The notes below the pieces were generated by a model, which saw only the letters and a program-made list of their open reading frames with translations, did not search any database and had not been told where the DNA came from. The translations under genes were made by a program, and so were the position numbers. A stretch of 64,000 bases of DNA. Origin: Algoriphagus sp. A40 (GTDB taxonomy: Bacteria; Bacteroidota; Bacteroidia; Cytophagales; Cyclobacteriaceae). The stretch is from assembly GCF_002002735.1 (NCBI RefSeq), contig NZ_MUNY01000045.1, positions 186,001 through 250,000 of the forward strand, written 5' to 3'. Positions 52,161 through 61,500 of this stretch are shown here, piece after piece. Each line of letters starts with the position of its first letter. Positions within the stretch are counted from its first letter, which is position 1.

Positions 52161-53246
52161 TCAGTTTTCCTTTTGGAAGTATTTTCTCCGTACAAGTTTC
52201 CAAAAATTCTCAGATTCCTCACTCACAGGCACTTGATCTCCTAGCAGATAGGCAAATGGTTTTAATCCAGCACTTCTCTCCAAGGTGATTTTTAGAACTC
52301 CGGTAAGCGGGATAAACAAGACCATTCCGGAAATTCCCCACATCCACCCTCCAAGCAATATGGCAAGGATAACTGCCAAAGCATTCACTTTAACCTTAGA
52401 CCCTACTACCAATGGGGTGATGATGTTGTTTTCAAAAAGCTGAATTCCCCAAAGTACTGCAAAAGTCAGAAAGGGATAAATCAGAGAATCTGTGGTCAGA
52501 AAAACATAGAGAACCGCAAATAAGGAAGAAATGAAAACCCCTACATAAGGAATGAGATTCATAATCGCAATGAAGGAAGCAAACAGAATGAAATATTTGA
52601 TTCCCATGGTATAAAAGAATATCCCTGCCAAAACCGCAACAATTCCGGTCACCCGGATCATCCCAGCCAGATACGACTGAATAATTCCCCCTGACTCCGC
52701 GGCCCAGTTGAGGACAAACTCTTTGTTTTTGGAAGAAAATCTCACGAGAAACTCGATGAAAAAATCCTTGTAATACAACAATAAGAAACTGTAGAGTGGA
52801 ATTATTCCGGCCAAGGTCAGAGATTTTCCTGTCGCAAATAAGGTTTCATTTAAGTTGGTACTTGGCAAAATAGAAAACACATCTGCCTTTTGATCCGGAT
52901 CTATAAAATCCCTTCCCACCAACAAACTAAGCTCATCCAGGTACCTGCTTAATTTTCCTTCCAGATTTCCACCTATCTCCGGAATCTCCTTGATCAAACC
53001 CACCATTTGATTGAGAAGGAGATATAAAATCCCGAAAGCAATCATACTGACCATCAAAATACTAAAGAATATAGCCAAGCCCCTGGGAATTCTTTTTCTC
53101 TCCAACCAGGAAGAAATCGGGTATAGGGCAAAAGCAAAAAAAATCCCCCAAACCAATGGTACCAGAATAAAAGCTCCTTCTTTCAGAATAATTGCTCCGA
53201 GGACCAATACTATCAGAAAATTAGCGGTATGCTGCAGGCGGTTCAT
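52161..53246 (-). CDS. AI-2E family transporter (PF01594-type membrane protein)
   Basis: 361 aa with about eight membrane helices arranged as in AI-2E/TqsA-type exporters. There are N-terminal helices (FLIVLGAIILKEGAFILVPLVWGIFF region), a soluble segment with EIPEIGGNLEGKL, then a helix-rich C-terminal half with MNLIPYVGVFISS and the NALAVILAILLGGWMWG motif region. The family is linked to export of autoinducer-2 or Na+/H+ exchange; substrate is not predictable here. It is convergent with tRNA-Thr and stands alone. Confidence 0.88.
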   Translation of the reverse strand: MNRLQHTANFLIVLVLGAIILKEGAFILVPLVWGIFFAFALYPISSWLERKRIPRGLAIFFSILMVSMIAFGILYLLLNQMVGLIKEIPEIGGNLEGKLSRYLDELSLLVGRDFIDPDQKADVFSILPSTNLNETLFATGKSLTLAGIIPLYSFLLLYYKDFFIEFLVRFSSKNKEFVLNWAAESGGIIQSYLAGMIRVTGIVAVLAGIFFYTMGIKYFILFASFIAIMNLIPYVGVFISSLFAVLYVFLTTDSLIYPFLTFAVLWGIQLFENNIITPLVVGSKVKVNALAVILAILLGGWMWGISGMVLFIPLTGVLKITLERSAGLKPFAYLLGDQVPVSEESENFWKLVRRKYFQKEN

Positions 53247-53384
53247 TTTGTTGACAGGTCCAGAATAGAATTTGGAATATACAAATAAGACTTATTGGAT
53301 TTGAACCTTGGATTTTCAAAACCGAATTGATTCTAACCTAAGATTCCTTAATTTTCAAAACATCTCTCCTTAACCTACCCACAA

Positions 53385-54239
53385 ATGCTTCGACTACTAA
53401 TCCTTCTGGCACTTTTACCGGTTTTCGCTTTTTCCCAAACTAAAACTGACACGATCCAAGTCTACAGCCAGGCAATGAAAAAGAACCTCAAGGCGGCTGT
53501 AACTACTCCATCTACATACCAAAGTGGCGATCAAAAATTCCCGGTGATATATCTGCTTCACGGAGGCAGCGGAGCATTCAGTGACTGGCACCAAAAAGTG
53601 ACGGAACCAGGTCTGGTCGGCCGGATGGCTGAAGAGTACAACCTGATCATCGTGACCCCAGGAGTGGGTCCCGCCAGCTACTATTACGACAGTCCTATGC
53701 TGGATTCAGTCCGCTATGAAACCTATATGGTCGAAGAGCTGATTCCCCATATTGACAAAAATTACAGAACCCTCGCCCGAAAAGAATCCAGAGCAATCAC
53801 CGGGCTGTCTATGGGAGGCCACGGCGCAATTACTCTTTCTGCAAAACATCCCGAGCTGTTTGCGGCTGCGGGAAGTATGAGCGGGGTGATGAACATCGAT
53901 ACCCGAATGTGGAAAGTACAGGAGGATTTCAGAAAACTTCGCCAGGAAGGGCAAGCGGCTATGCTCGGCCCAAATCTGAACTACGATGGACCCGGCTTCA
54001 ACCCTTACACCGCCGTAGGATTGGTGGAAAAAATGAAAGCAAATGACCTCGCTTTGATTATCGATTGCGGGGTGGATGATTTTCTGATAGAAACCAACCG
54101 TCAGATCCACAAACTATTGCTGGAAATCGGAACTCCGCACGAATACATCGAGCGTCCCGGCGCACATACCTGGCCCTATTGGACTGAAGCATTGCCGGTC
54201 CATTTGCTCTTTATCAATAAGTATCTGAAAAGGGAATAA
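53385..54239 (+). CDS. Secreted alpha/beta-hydrolase esterase (esterase D/FrmB-like)
   Basis: 284 aa with a signal peptide (LLILLALLPVFAFSQ). PVIYLLHGGSGAFSDW carries the oxyanion-side HGG; GLSMGGHGA supplies the nucleophile Ser; DCGVDDFL the Asp; PGAHTWPYW the His. This is the fold of putative esterases, feruloyl-esterase-like and mycolyltransferase-like enzymes. It probably hydrolyses an ester substrate in the periplasm. Neighbours do not reveal the substrate. Confidence 0.88.
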   Translation: MLRLLILLALLPVFAFSQTKTDTIQVYSQAMKKNLKAAVTTPSTYQSGDQKFPVIYLLHGGSGAFSDWHQKVTEPGLVGRMAEEYNLIIVTPGVGPASYYYDSPMLDSVRYETYMVEELIPHIDKNYRTLARKESRAITGLSMGGHGAITLSAKHPELFAAAGSMSGVMNIDTRMWKVQEDFRKLRQEGQAAMLGPNLNYDGPGFNPYTAVGLVEKMKANDLALIIDCGVDDFLIETNRQIHKLLLEIGTPHEYIERPGAHTWPYWTEALPVHLLFINKYLKRE

Positions 54240-54325
54240 TTAAGGAAAAGGGCTCCCGCTAAAGGTAATTTAACTTCGATTATTCGTCTAATTTTTGCTT
54301 TTTGCGGATGCAATATCCACCCACT

Positions 54326-55471
54326 ATGTCCAAATTTGATTCGATAAGACCTTTTTACGATGCGGAAGCAAACGCAGCCATCCGTAAAATAATTGACGAT
54401 CCTATGCTGGAAGCGATGATGGGCTTCACATTTCCAAATGACAATCCATCCCATTGGAAAGATCTGTTGCGCCACACCCATTCACTCAGGGATTTTCAAA
54501 TCAATTTCATATATCCCGGACTGATGAAAGTCCTGGAAAAAAGCTCTGACGGACTCAGCACGGGTGGTTTTGAAATTTTGGAACCCAACACTGCCTACCT
54601 TTTTATTTCCAATCACAGGGATATCATACTCGATACTTCTTTACTCAATTCCTGCCTATTCGAAAAAGGGCTGGTCATGACTACTTCGGCAATCGGAGAC
54701 AACCTGATCAAAAAGCCTTTTCTCCATATTCTTTCCCGACTCAACAGGAATTTTGCAATTCGCAGAGGATTATCCGGCAGGGCACTTTTTGAAAGTTCAT
54801 TGATGGTTTCTGAGTATATCCATAAATCCTTGCTTAGGGAAAACCGCTCTGTGTGGACCGCTCAGCGTGAGGGTAGGACCAAAGATGGCAATGACGTGAC
54901 CCAAAAAGGAGTCCTCAAAATGCTAACATTAGCTGAAAACGGGAAAAACCCTTTTTCATTCTTTGAAAAAATCCATGTCGTTCCGATCTCTATTTCCTAC
55001 GAATATGACCCGACGGACATCCTGAAAATGCCAGAACTCCTGGCAAAATCCAGAGATGAAAAGTACGTGAAAAGTGAAAACGAGGACTTTGTAAACCTGC
55101 TCAGGGGGATCATGGGAACCAAGAAAAGAATCCACATTCAAGTGAACAAGGTTTTGGACAAGGAAATCAAAGAGATTTCATCAATGGAAATTTCACAACC
55201 TGAAAAGCTTGCCCAACTGACCTCCTTGGTTGACTTAAATATTTGGAGTGGTTACAAGCTTTGGCCAAGCAATTACATCGCACACGATTTGCTCCATGGA
55301 AATGATCAATTTTCCAAGTTCTATTCAAGGGAAGAAAAAGAAGGCTTCGAAAAAAGACTGCTTGGAAAAGTGGATACCAGCAACCCCATTCTGGTCAAAA
55401 ATTTCCTTTCCATGTACGCTTACCCGGTGGACAATAGCCAAAAGGCTGCTGTCGACCTGAAAAAGTCCTAA
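54326..55471 (+). CDS. Glycerol-3-phosphate/1-acyl-glycerol-phosphate acyltransferase-like protein
   Basis: 381 aa from the ATG at 54326 (MSKFDSIRPFYD). The same frame opens at a TTG at 54302, but the later ATG gives the N-terminus I would expect for the family. SNHRDIILD at ~95-103 is the NHx4D catalytic motif of PlsC/PlsB-type acyltransferases, and the family EG..T-like segment appears as QREGRTKDG. It likely transfers acyl groups in lipid synthesis at the membrane. Acceptor is uncertain. Confidence 0.82.
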   Translation: MSKFDSIRPFYDAEANAAIRKIIDDPMLEAMMGFTFPNDNPSHWKDLLRHTHSLRDFQINFIYPGLMKVLEKSSDGLSTGGFEILEPNTAYLFISNHRDIILDTSLLNSCLFEKGLVMTTSAIGDNLIKKPFLHILSRLNRNFAIRRGLSGRALFESSLMVSEYIHKSLLRENRSVWTAQREGRTKDGNDVTQKGVLKMLTLAENGKNPFSFFEKIHVVPISISYEYDPTDILKMPELLAKSRDEKYVKSENEDFVNLLRGIMGTKKRIHIQVNKVLDKEIKEISSMEISQPEKLAQLTSLVDLNIWSGYKLWPSNYIAHDLLHGNDQFSKFYSREEKEGFEKRLLGKVDTSNPILVKNFLSMYAYPVDNSQKAAVDLKKS

Positions 55472-55478
55472 GCTCAAC

Positions 55479-56723
55479 TCAGGATACCGGAATGATCAAC
55501 TCAAATTCTACTCCCTGTCCAAGCTCAGACTTTAGTAACAACCGGCCGTTGAGTTTGTTGACCAGTTGATGTACCAGATTAAGACCGAACCCGTATCCGA
55601 TTTCTCCGGAAGTTCCCATCGAAGAGGCAGTCCCTCCACATAAAATTTCCTCTATTTTATCCGGTGTGATTCCAATCCCATTGTCCTTTACTTTAAGTTT
55701 TAGGATCTTTTCCTGTTTTTGGATTTCCAAATCTAGCCTTACCTCCACTTTGCCCCCAGCTGGGGTAAACTTGATCGAATTGGAGATCAAATTTCCGAGA
55801 ATCTGAAGGATTTTGGTTTTTTGAAAGGGAATTTCAGTCATAGAGACAGAAGCTTGCACTGTCAGGACCACGTTTTTGGTGATAGCCTGAGGTCCAAACA
55901 TATCAAGGACTTTTTCCTTCAAGGATAATAGGGTAAACTCAGATTTCTTGGGATGTTTTTGACCAGCTAAATTGGAAGACAATATTTCATCTGTGAGCTC
56001 CAACAAAGACTTCCCACTCTTCTGGATCAAGTCTATGAATTCAAGGACTTCTTCTATTTTGTTCCCATTTCCCTGAATTTGGATAATTTCAGCCAAGCCA
56101 ATAATCCCTCCGATTGGTCCCCGGATATCATGTGCTATCCGGTTTTTAATTGAATTTGCTTCTTGGACTTTCCGATTTAGGTTGGTTATTTCAACATGAG
56201 TTTTGATCCGATTGACCACTTCCCCAGCGATAACCCCGAGCATTTCTTTCTTTTCAGCGGTAAGATATTTGTAATCATCATGAAGAACACATAAAGCGCC
56301 AAGAGAGGTGTTCTCATTGATTTTGAGCGGAATTCCAAAGTAATACTTCAAAAAAGGAGATTTGGAGACATAAGGTTTGTCTTTAAATCTCAAATCAACC
56401 GAGAGATCTTCAACCTCAAAACCTCCGGAATTCTCCTCCAAAATGGTATACTGGCAAACTGAATCCTCTCGTGAACTTTGCTTAGAATCCAATCCAAAGG
56501 ATGACACGCTCCATTGGGTGTAAGAATCAATCAGATTGACCACAGAAATAGATGTGCCGGCTACCTTTGCGGCGAGTTTGGTCAACTCTGCGCATGATTT
56601 TTCCAAATCAGAAAAATCAAGATCTAGCTCACTCAATTCCAACAGACGCTCCATTTCATTACCAGGAAAGGGAGAATTTTGATCAATAGTCTGTTTTTGA
56701 AAGTGATTTTCAGTGTACATCAA
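55479..56723 (-). CDS. GAF-domain sensor histidine kinase
   Basis: 414 aa, no membrane segment, so cytoplasmic. A GAF domain spans ~35-175 (ISVVNLIDSYTQWSVSSFGL, SVCQYTILE, YFGIPLKINENTSLGALCVL). A HisKA helix with IAHDIRGPIGGIIGL (His ~195) follows, then a HATPase domain (N-box QILGNLISNSIKFTP, G1 KDNGIGI, G2 GYGFGLNLVHQLV). No cognate regulator is adjacent. It is convergent with the acyltransferase gene (7-bp gap). Confidence 0.9.
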   Translation of the reverse strand: MMYTENHFQKQTIDQNSPFPGNEMERLLELSELDLDFSDLEKSCAELTKLAAKVAGTSISVVNLIDSYTQWSVSSFGLDSKQSSREDSVCQYTILEENSGGFEVEDLSVDLRFKDKPYVSKSPFLKYYFGIPLKINENTSLGALCVLHDDYKYLTAEKKEMLGVIAGEVVNRIKTHVEITNLNRKVQEANSIKNRIAHDIRGPIGGIIGLAEIIQIQGNGNKIEEVLEFIDLIQKSGKSLLELTDEILSSNLAGQKHPKKSEFTLLSLKEKVLDMFGPQAITKNVVLTVQASVSMTEIPFQKTKILQILGNLISNSIKFTPAGGKVEVRLDLEIQKQEKILKLKVKDNGIGITPDKIEEILCGGTASSMGTSGEIGYGFGLNLVHQLVNKLNGRLLLKSELGQGVEFELIIPVS

Positions 56724-56857
56724 AGGAATCCATTTTATTTGAGGATCAAATTACCGAACCTTTCCTGAATCTGATGGAGCCCAAGTTCATTAATAAATAA
56801 CTTTCTGAAATATGTATATTAAGTGCCTACATCATAGTTACCAAACCCTACTTTGAC

Positions 56858-57430
56858 ATGAATTTCCTCCTGATTTTTCAGCTTTTTTTTAGTTTCTTTT
56901 CGAAAGATGACAAACTCCCTGTCGGTCGGATCAATACTCCACTGGGAGAAATTCTGATCAGCCTGGACCAACGGACTCCAAACCATCGAGAAAGTTTCAT
57001 CGAATTGGCTGAGGCGGGATATTGGGATTCACTCACTTTCAACAGAGTCATTCCAAACTTCGTTGCCCAGGCCGGATGTCCTGATACACCAGAGGGCTTC
57101 AAAGATCCTGAGTATCTTTTGGAGCCGGAATTCCATCCGGAACTGAAGCATGTCTATGGCGCAGTCGGTGCCGGCCGTGACGACAATCCAGGGAAACTTT
57201 CCGCACGATGCCAGTTTTACATCGTCCAAAACCCGCAGGGAATTCCACGCCTGGACGGGGATTATACAGTTTTCGGACAGGTGATCAAAGGCATGGAAAT
57301 CGTGGATCAGATTGTGGCGGTAAAAAGAAATGAAACTGACGAACCTGAAAAACCAATCACCCTTGACATAGAAATTATTTATTTGAGTCAAGCAGAATAC
57401 AATAATCTCATCAAGAACTCCAACAAATGA
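56858..57430 (+). CDS. Cyclophilin-type peptidyl-prolyl isomerase
   Basis: 190 aa with an N-terminal hydrophobic stretch (MNFLLIFQLFFSFFS) that may be a signal peptide or anchor. The cyclophilin core is visible: GEILISLDQRTPNHRESFIELA, LTFNRVIPNFVAQAG, GAVGAGRDDNPGKLSARCQFYIVQ, VFGQVIKGMEIVDQI. The active-site Arg is in FNRVIP and Gln in AQAG. It catalyses prolyl isomerisation in exported-protein folding. It overlaps the oxidoreductase gene by 4 bp. Confidence 0.92.
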   Translation: MNFLLIFQLFFSFFSKDDKLPVGRINTPLGEILISLDQRTPNHRESFIELAEAGYWDSLTFNRVIPNFVAQAGCPDTPEGFKDPEYLLEPEFHPELKHVYGAVGAGRDDNPGKLSARCQFYIVQNPQGIPRLDGDYTVFGQVIKGMEIVDQIVAVKRNETDEPEKPITLDIEIIYLSQAEYNNLIKNSNK

Positions 57431-58497
57431 AACCCATCAGCATTCTTATCGTTGGTTGCGGCAATATGGGCGCGACCCACGCCGCTGCTTACCACCAGAT
57501 GCCCGAGTTCGAAATCTGCGGGTTGGTCGCCCGTGGCGATAGTAAACGCCGTGTCAACAGCGACTTAAACGCGACCTATCCCCTATTTGACGACTTTGAT
57601 CAGGCCATTGCACAGACCAAACCTGATGCTGTCTGCATCTCCACCTATCCGGATACTCACGAGGAATTTGCTTTGAAAGCACTGGGTGCAGGCTGTCATA
57701 TCTTCATCGAAAAACCGCTGGCAGACACCATTGCCGGATGTGAGAGAATCATCTCAAAAGCTAAAGAAACCGGGAAAAAAGTTGTCGTGGGGTACATCCT
57801 GAGGCATCATCCCTCCTGGATCAGATTTATCGAAGAAGCCCAAAAAATGGGAAAACCACTGGTTATGCGGATGAATCTCAACCAGCAAAGCCAGGGCTAC
57901 ATGTGGGATGTCCACCGAAACCTGATGAAATCCCTAAGCCCCATCGTGGATTGCGGAGTTCATTACATCGATGTAATGTGCCAAATGACCAAATCCAAAC
58001 CAGTGTGGGTATCTGCAATCGGAGCAAGATTGACCGAGGATATCTCAACAGACAATTACAACTATGGCCAGCTTCAGATCCGCTTTGAAGACGGATCTGT
58101 GGGATGGTATGAGGCTGGTTGGGGACCGATGGTCAGTGAGACCGCATTTTTTGTGAAAGATGTTTTTGGCCCAAGAGGAGCAGTATCCATCGTGGCAAAA
58201 GATGCCGGAGCCTCCGGAAAATCGGATCATGTGGACAGCCATACCAAAACAGAATCCATCCGTGTTCATCATGCCGCAATTGACGATAAAAACCATTTTT
58301 TGAAAGAAGACGAATGGATAGACATGACCGACGAGCCAGATCATCAGGAGCTTTGTAACCGGGAGCAGAAGTATTTTCTCAAAGCAATTCAGGAAAATCT
58401 GGACCTGACCGATCACCTGGACGATGCACTTAACAGCCTGAAAATCGCCTTTGCCTGCGATGAATCTGTAAAAACCGGAGAAGTAGTGAGGTTCTAG
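57427..58497 (+). CDS. Gfo/Idh/MocA family oxidoreductase
   Basis: 356 aa. The Rossmann motif GCGNMGATHAAAYHQMP at ~9-25 binds NAD(P), EKPLADT (~95-101) is the characteristic active-site Lys motif, and DCGVHYIDVM (~176-185) supplies the catalytic His. The family oxidises or reduces sugars, inositols and related compounds; substrate is not predictable. It is translationally coupled to the cyclophilin gene (ATGA overlap), an unusual pair. Confidence 0.9.
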   Translation: MKPISILIVGCGNMGATHAAAYHQMPEFEICGLVARGDSKRRVNSDLNATYPLFDDFDQAIAQTKPDAVCISTYPDTHEEFALKALGAGCHIFIEKPLADTIAGCERIISKAKETGKKVVVGYILRHHPSWIRFIEEAQKMGKPLVMRMNLNQQSQGYMWDVHRNLMKSLSPIVDCGVHYIDVMCQMTKSKPVWVSAIGARLTEDISTDNYNYGQLQIRFEDGSVGWYEAGWGPMVSETAFFVKDVFGPRGAVSIVAKDAGASGKSDHVDSHTKTESIRVHHAAIDDKNHFLKEDEWIDMTDEPDHQELCNREQKYFLKAIQENLDLTDHLDDALNSLKIAFACDESVKTGEVVRF

Positions 58498-58571
58498 ATT
58501 TACAGAACTATGCACTTGATTGGCGGGTAAATGCTAAAAATATATATTGCTCGCTTTAATTGTTCGAAACA

Positions 58572-61500
58572 ATGGGAATTATTCCCAAATCCACTCCATC
58601 CAAACAAGCAGAACTTGTATCCAATCTATTGGAGGAAAACCATGCTCTCCTGCGGGGAATAGAGCTATTGGGTAACATCGGACATTGGGAGATTGAATTG
58701 ACGACCGGAAAACTAAGATGGTCTGAACAGCTTTTTCGAATCTTCGGACTGGATCCATCCAAAGTCCAACCCTCCAAAGAAATTGGCTTAGCTGCGATCC
58801 ATCCGGAAGACAGAGAACAAACTTCAGCTGCTTTTCAAAAATCCCTAGAAACCGGAGCTCCCTACAAAATTGAAATGCGGGTCATCAGGCCAAGCGGTGA
58901 ATTAAGGTATGTGGTCGCTGATGGCACGATGGACCGCCCAGCTCAGGGTACTCCTTTCCGGTTGTTTGGCATATTAAGAGATATTACGGAGGAAAAAATA
59001 AAAGAAGAGGAACTTCGAAAATCCAATCTGCAGGTGGAAAACATCCTGAACACCACTCAGGATTTGATTTTTTTGGCTGATGAAAATGGGTATTACCGTA
59101 AAGTATCCAAATCCTGTGAAGAAATACTGGGCTATACCCAAGCCGAGCTTTTAGGCAAATCATTCAGAGATTTGATTCATCCTGATGATTTTCAGCCAAC
59201 TGTCGATAAAAGGAAAGAAATAATGGAGGGAAAAGCATCCTCCAATTTCAAAAACCGCTATTTCAAAAAAGACGGATCAATAATCCATCTCAATTGGTCA
59301 GCAAACCTGGACAAAGCTACCAATACTGTTTTTGCCGTCGCCAGAGATGTCTCCCAACTCCTCCAAACCCAAGAAAGCCTCAAGCAGGATAGACAAAAGC
59401 TTGCCATCGTAATGGATTCCTCTCCGGAAACGATTTGGGCTTTAGACCGGAATTATAATCTGATTACTGCAAACAACCAGTTTCTCAGATCGATGAAGGA
59501 AATAGGAAACTGGGATCTCAAACCAGGCGACAATCTTATATTCAACACCCCATTACCTCCTGAATTTATTCAGGAATGGAAACCTTGGTATGACCGGGCC
59601 TTGGCAGGTGAAGCTTTCTCCCTTATTAGAAAAGTCACTTTGCTCAAAAATGGAGGTTATATGGAGGTCAACTTTAAACCGATTTTTGAAGAGGGAAATT
59701 TGATAGCTATTGGCTGCTATTCCCTCGATATAACCCATCAAAAAGAAGAGGAATTCCGCATCCAGGAACTTGTAAACAGACTTAAACTGGCCCAAAAAAT
59801 CGGAAAAATGGGTTATTGGGAATTCAACATTCAGACCGAGGAGATTTATTGGTCAGATGAGGTTTTTGAAATCTGGAATATCGACAGTTCCCTTTTCAGC
59901 CCCAATTTTCAACTTTTCTTTAATACTATCCATCCCGAGGACCGGGCGGACTTTCTGATTCACCACAACGATACCCTTACCGGAACTGCCCCGCTTAATG
60001 TGGTTCACCGCATCCTTTTACCCTCTGGAGAAATCAAATTTGTACATGAAAAAGGTACTTTGGAGATAGATCCGGAGATGGGAATCCGGCGATATAGGGG
60101 GACAGTGCAGGACATTACCCGAGAAAAACTCATTGAAAAAGAACTCCTGGACAGAAATGAATTCATAGAATCCACACTCCGTAATTTGCCTTTGGGGATT
60201 GCAGTGAATAAAATCAGCACCGGAGAGGTGACCTATCTCAACCCTTCCTTTAGCCAGATTTATGGTTGGGCTCCAGAGAAAATAATGGACGTCGACACGT
60301 TTTTCAACAAGGTCTTCCCAAACCAGGAGTATCGGGAATCCATCAAAAGTCAGGTCATAAAGGATGTACTAAGCGGTGACCTGGAAAAGATGGTTTGGAA
60401 TAACATCCACATTACCACAGAAAATGGAAAGGAAAGGATAATTTCTGCGAAAAATATCCCTCTTCCCGAACAGGATCTGATGATTTCCACGGTGATTGAT
60501 GAAACTGACCGGTATTGGGCCGAGCATTCTCTCCGGACAAGCAATGAACGGTTTCACTTGGCAACCCAGGCCGTTTCAGATGCAATATGGGATTGGGATA
60601 TCAAGAAGAATTCTATCTTTTGGGGCAAAGGCTACCACAGGCTTTTCGGATATCCTGAAGAAATGGAAAAGGTATCCGAGGATCTTTGGCAAACAAAAGT
60701 CCATCCGGAAGATCTGCCTGGAATCTGGAAGTCCATACTTGATGCCCGGGCCAACATTCAGGCAAATCGGTGGTCTGGGGAATATCGCTTTATGAAATTT
60801 GACGGAAGCTATGCTGTAGTCAAAGAAAACACGGTGATCCTAAGAGGTCCTGATGGCAAACCTGTACGGATGGTGGGGGCTCTTCAGGATATTTCCCTCG
60901 AAAAAGAAAAGGAAAACCATCTGAAACTTCTGGAATCGGTGGTAACCAACACCCGGGACGGGATTTTAATCACTGAGGCAGAGCCTGGGCCCGGCGGATA
61001 CAAAATCATTTATTCCAATGATTCCTTCCTCAAAATGACCGGTTACACGCTGGAGGAAATAATCGGAAAATCACCCACCATCTTTCAGGGGTCGCTCACG
61101 GACAGAAAGGTCCTCGACAAGTTGAAACAGGATCTCAGTGAATGGAAGCCTTCCACTGTAGAATTGATCAATTACAAAAAGGACGGCTCCGCTTACTGGG
61201 TTAATTTTTCTCTGACTCCGGTAGCGGACCAAAAAGGTTATTTCACCCATTGGATTGCCGTGGAGAGAGACATTTCCGAGCAGAAAAAAAATGAAGCTGC
61301 ACTGCTCTACAAAACCCGGCTCATAGCGGCCATCGCAGATATCATCCAGTCACTTTTGGAAACCAATGAATGGGAAGAATCTGTGCCCGAATTATTGGGT
61401 AAAATGGGAGAAGTCATTGATGCTGATCGCGTCTATCTCTTTAAAAACTTCACTGATCCTGATTCCGGAAAACTTTTTACTCAGCAAATCAAGGAATGGA

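Noticed and set aside
61000..61110. LOV photoreceptor domain in the multi-PAS kinase
   Set aside because: The sequence resembles the LOV core (GKSPTIFQG), but the flavin-adduct cysteine is missing.
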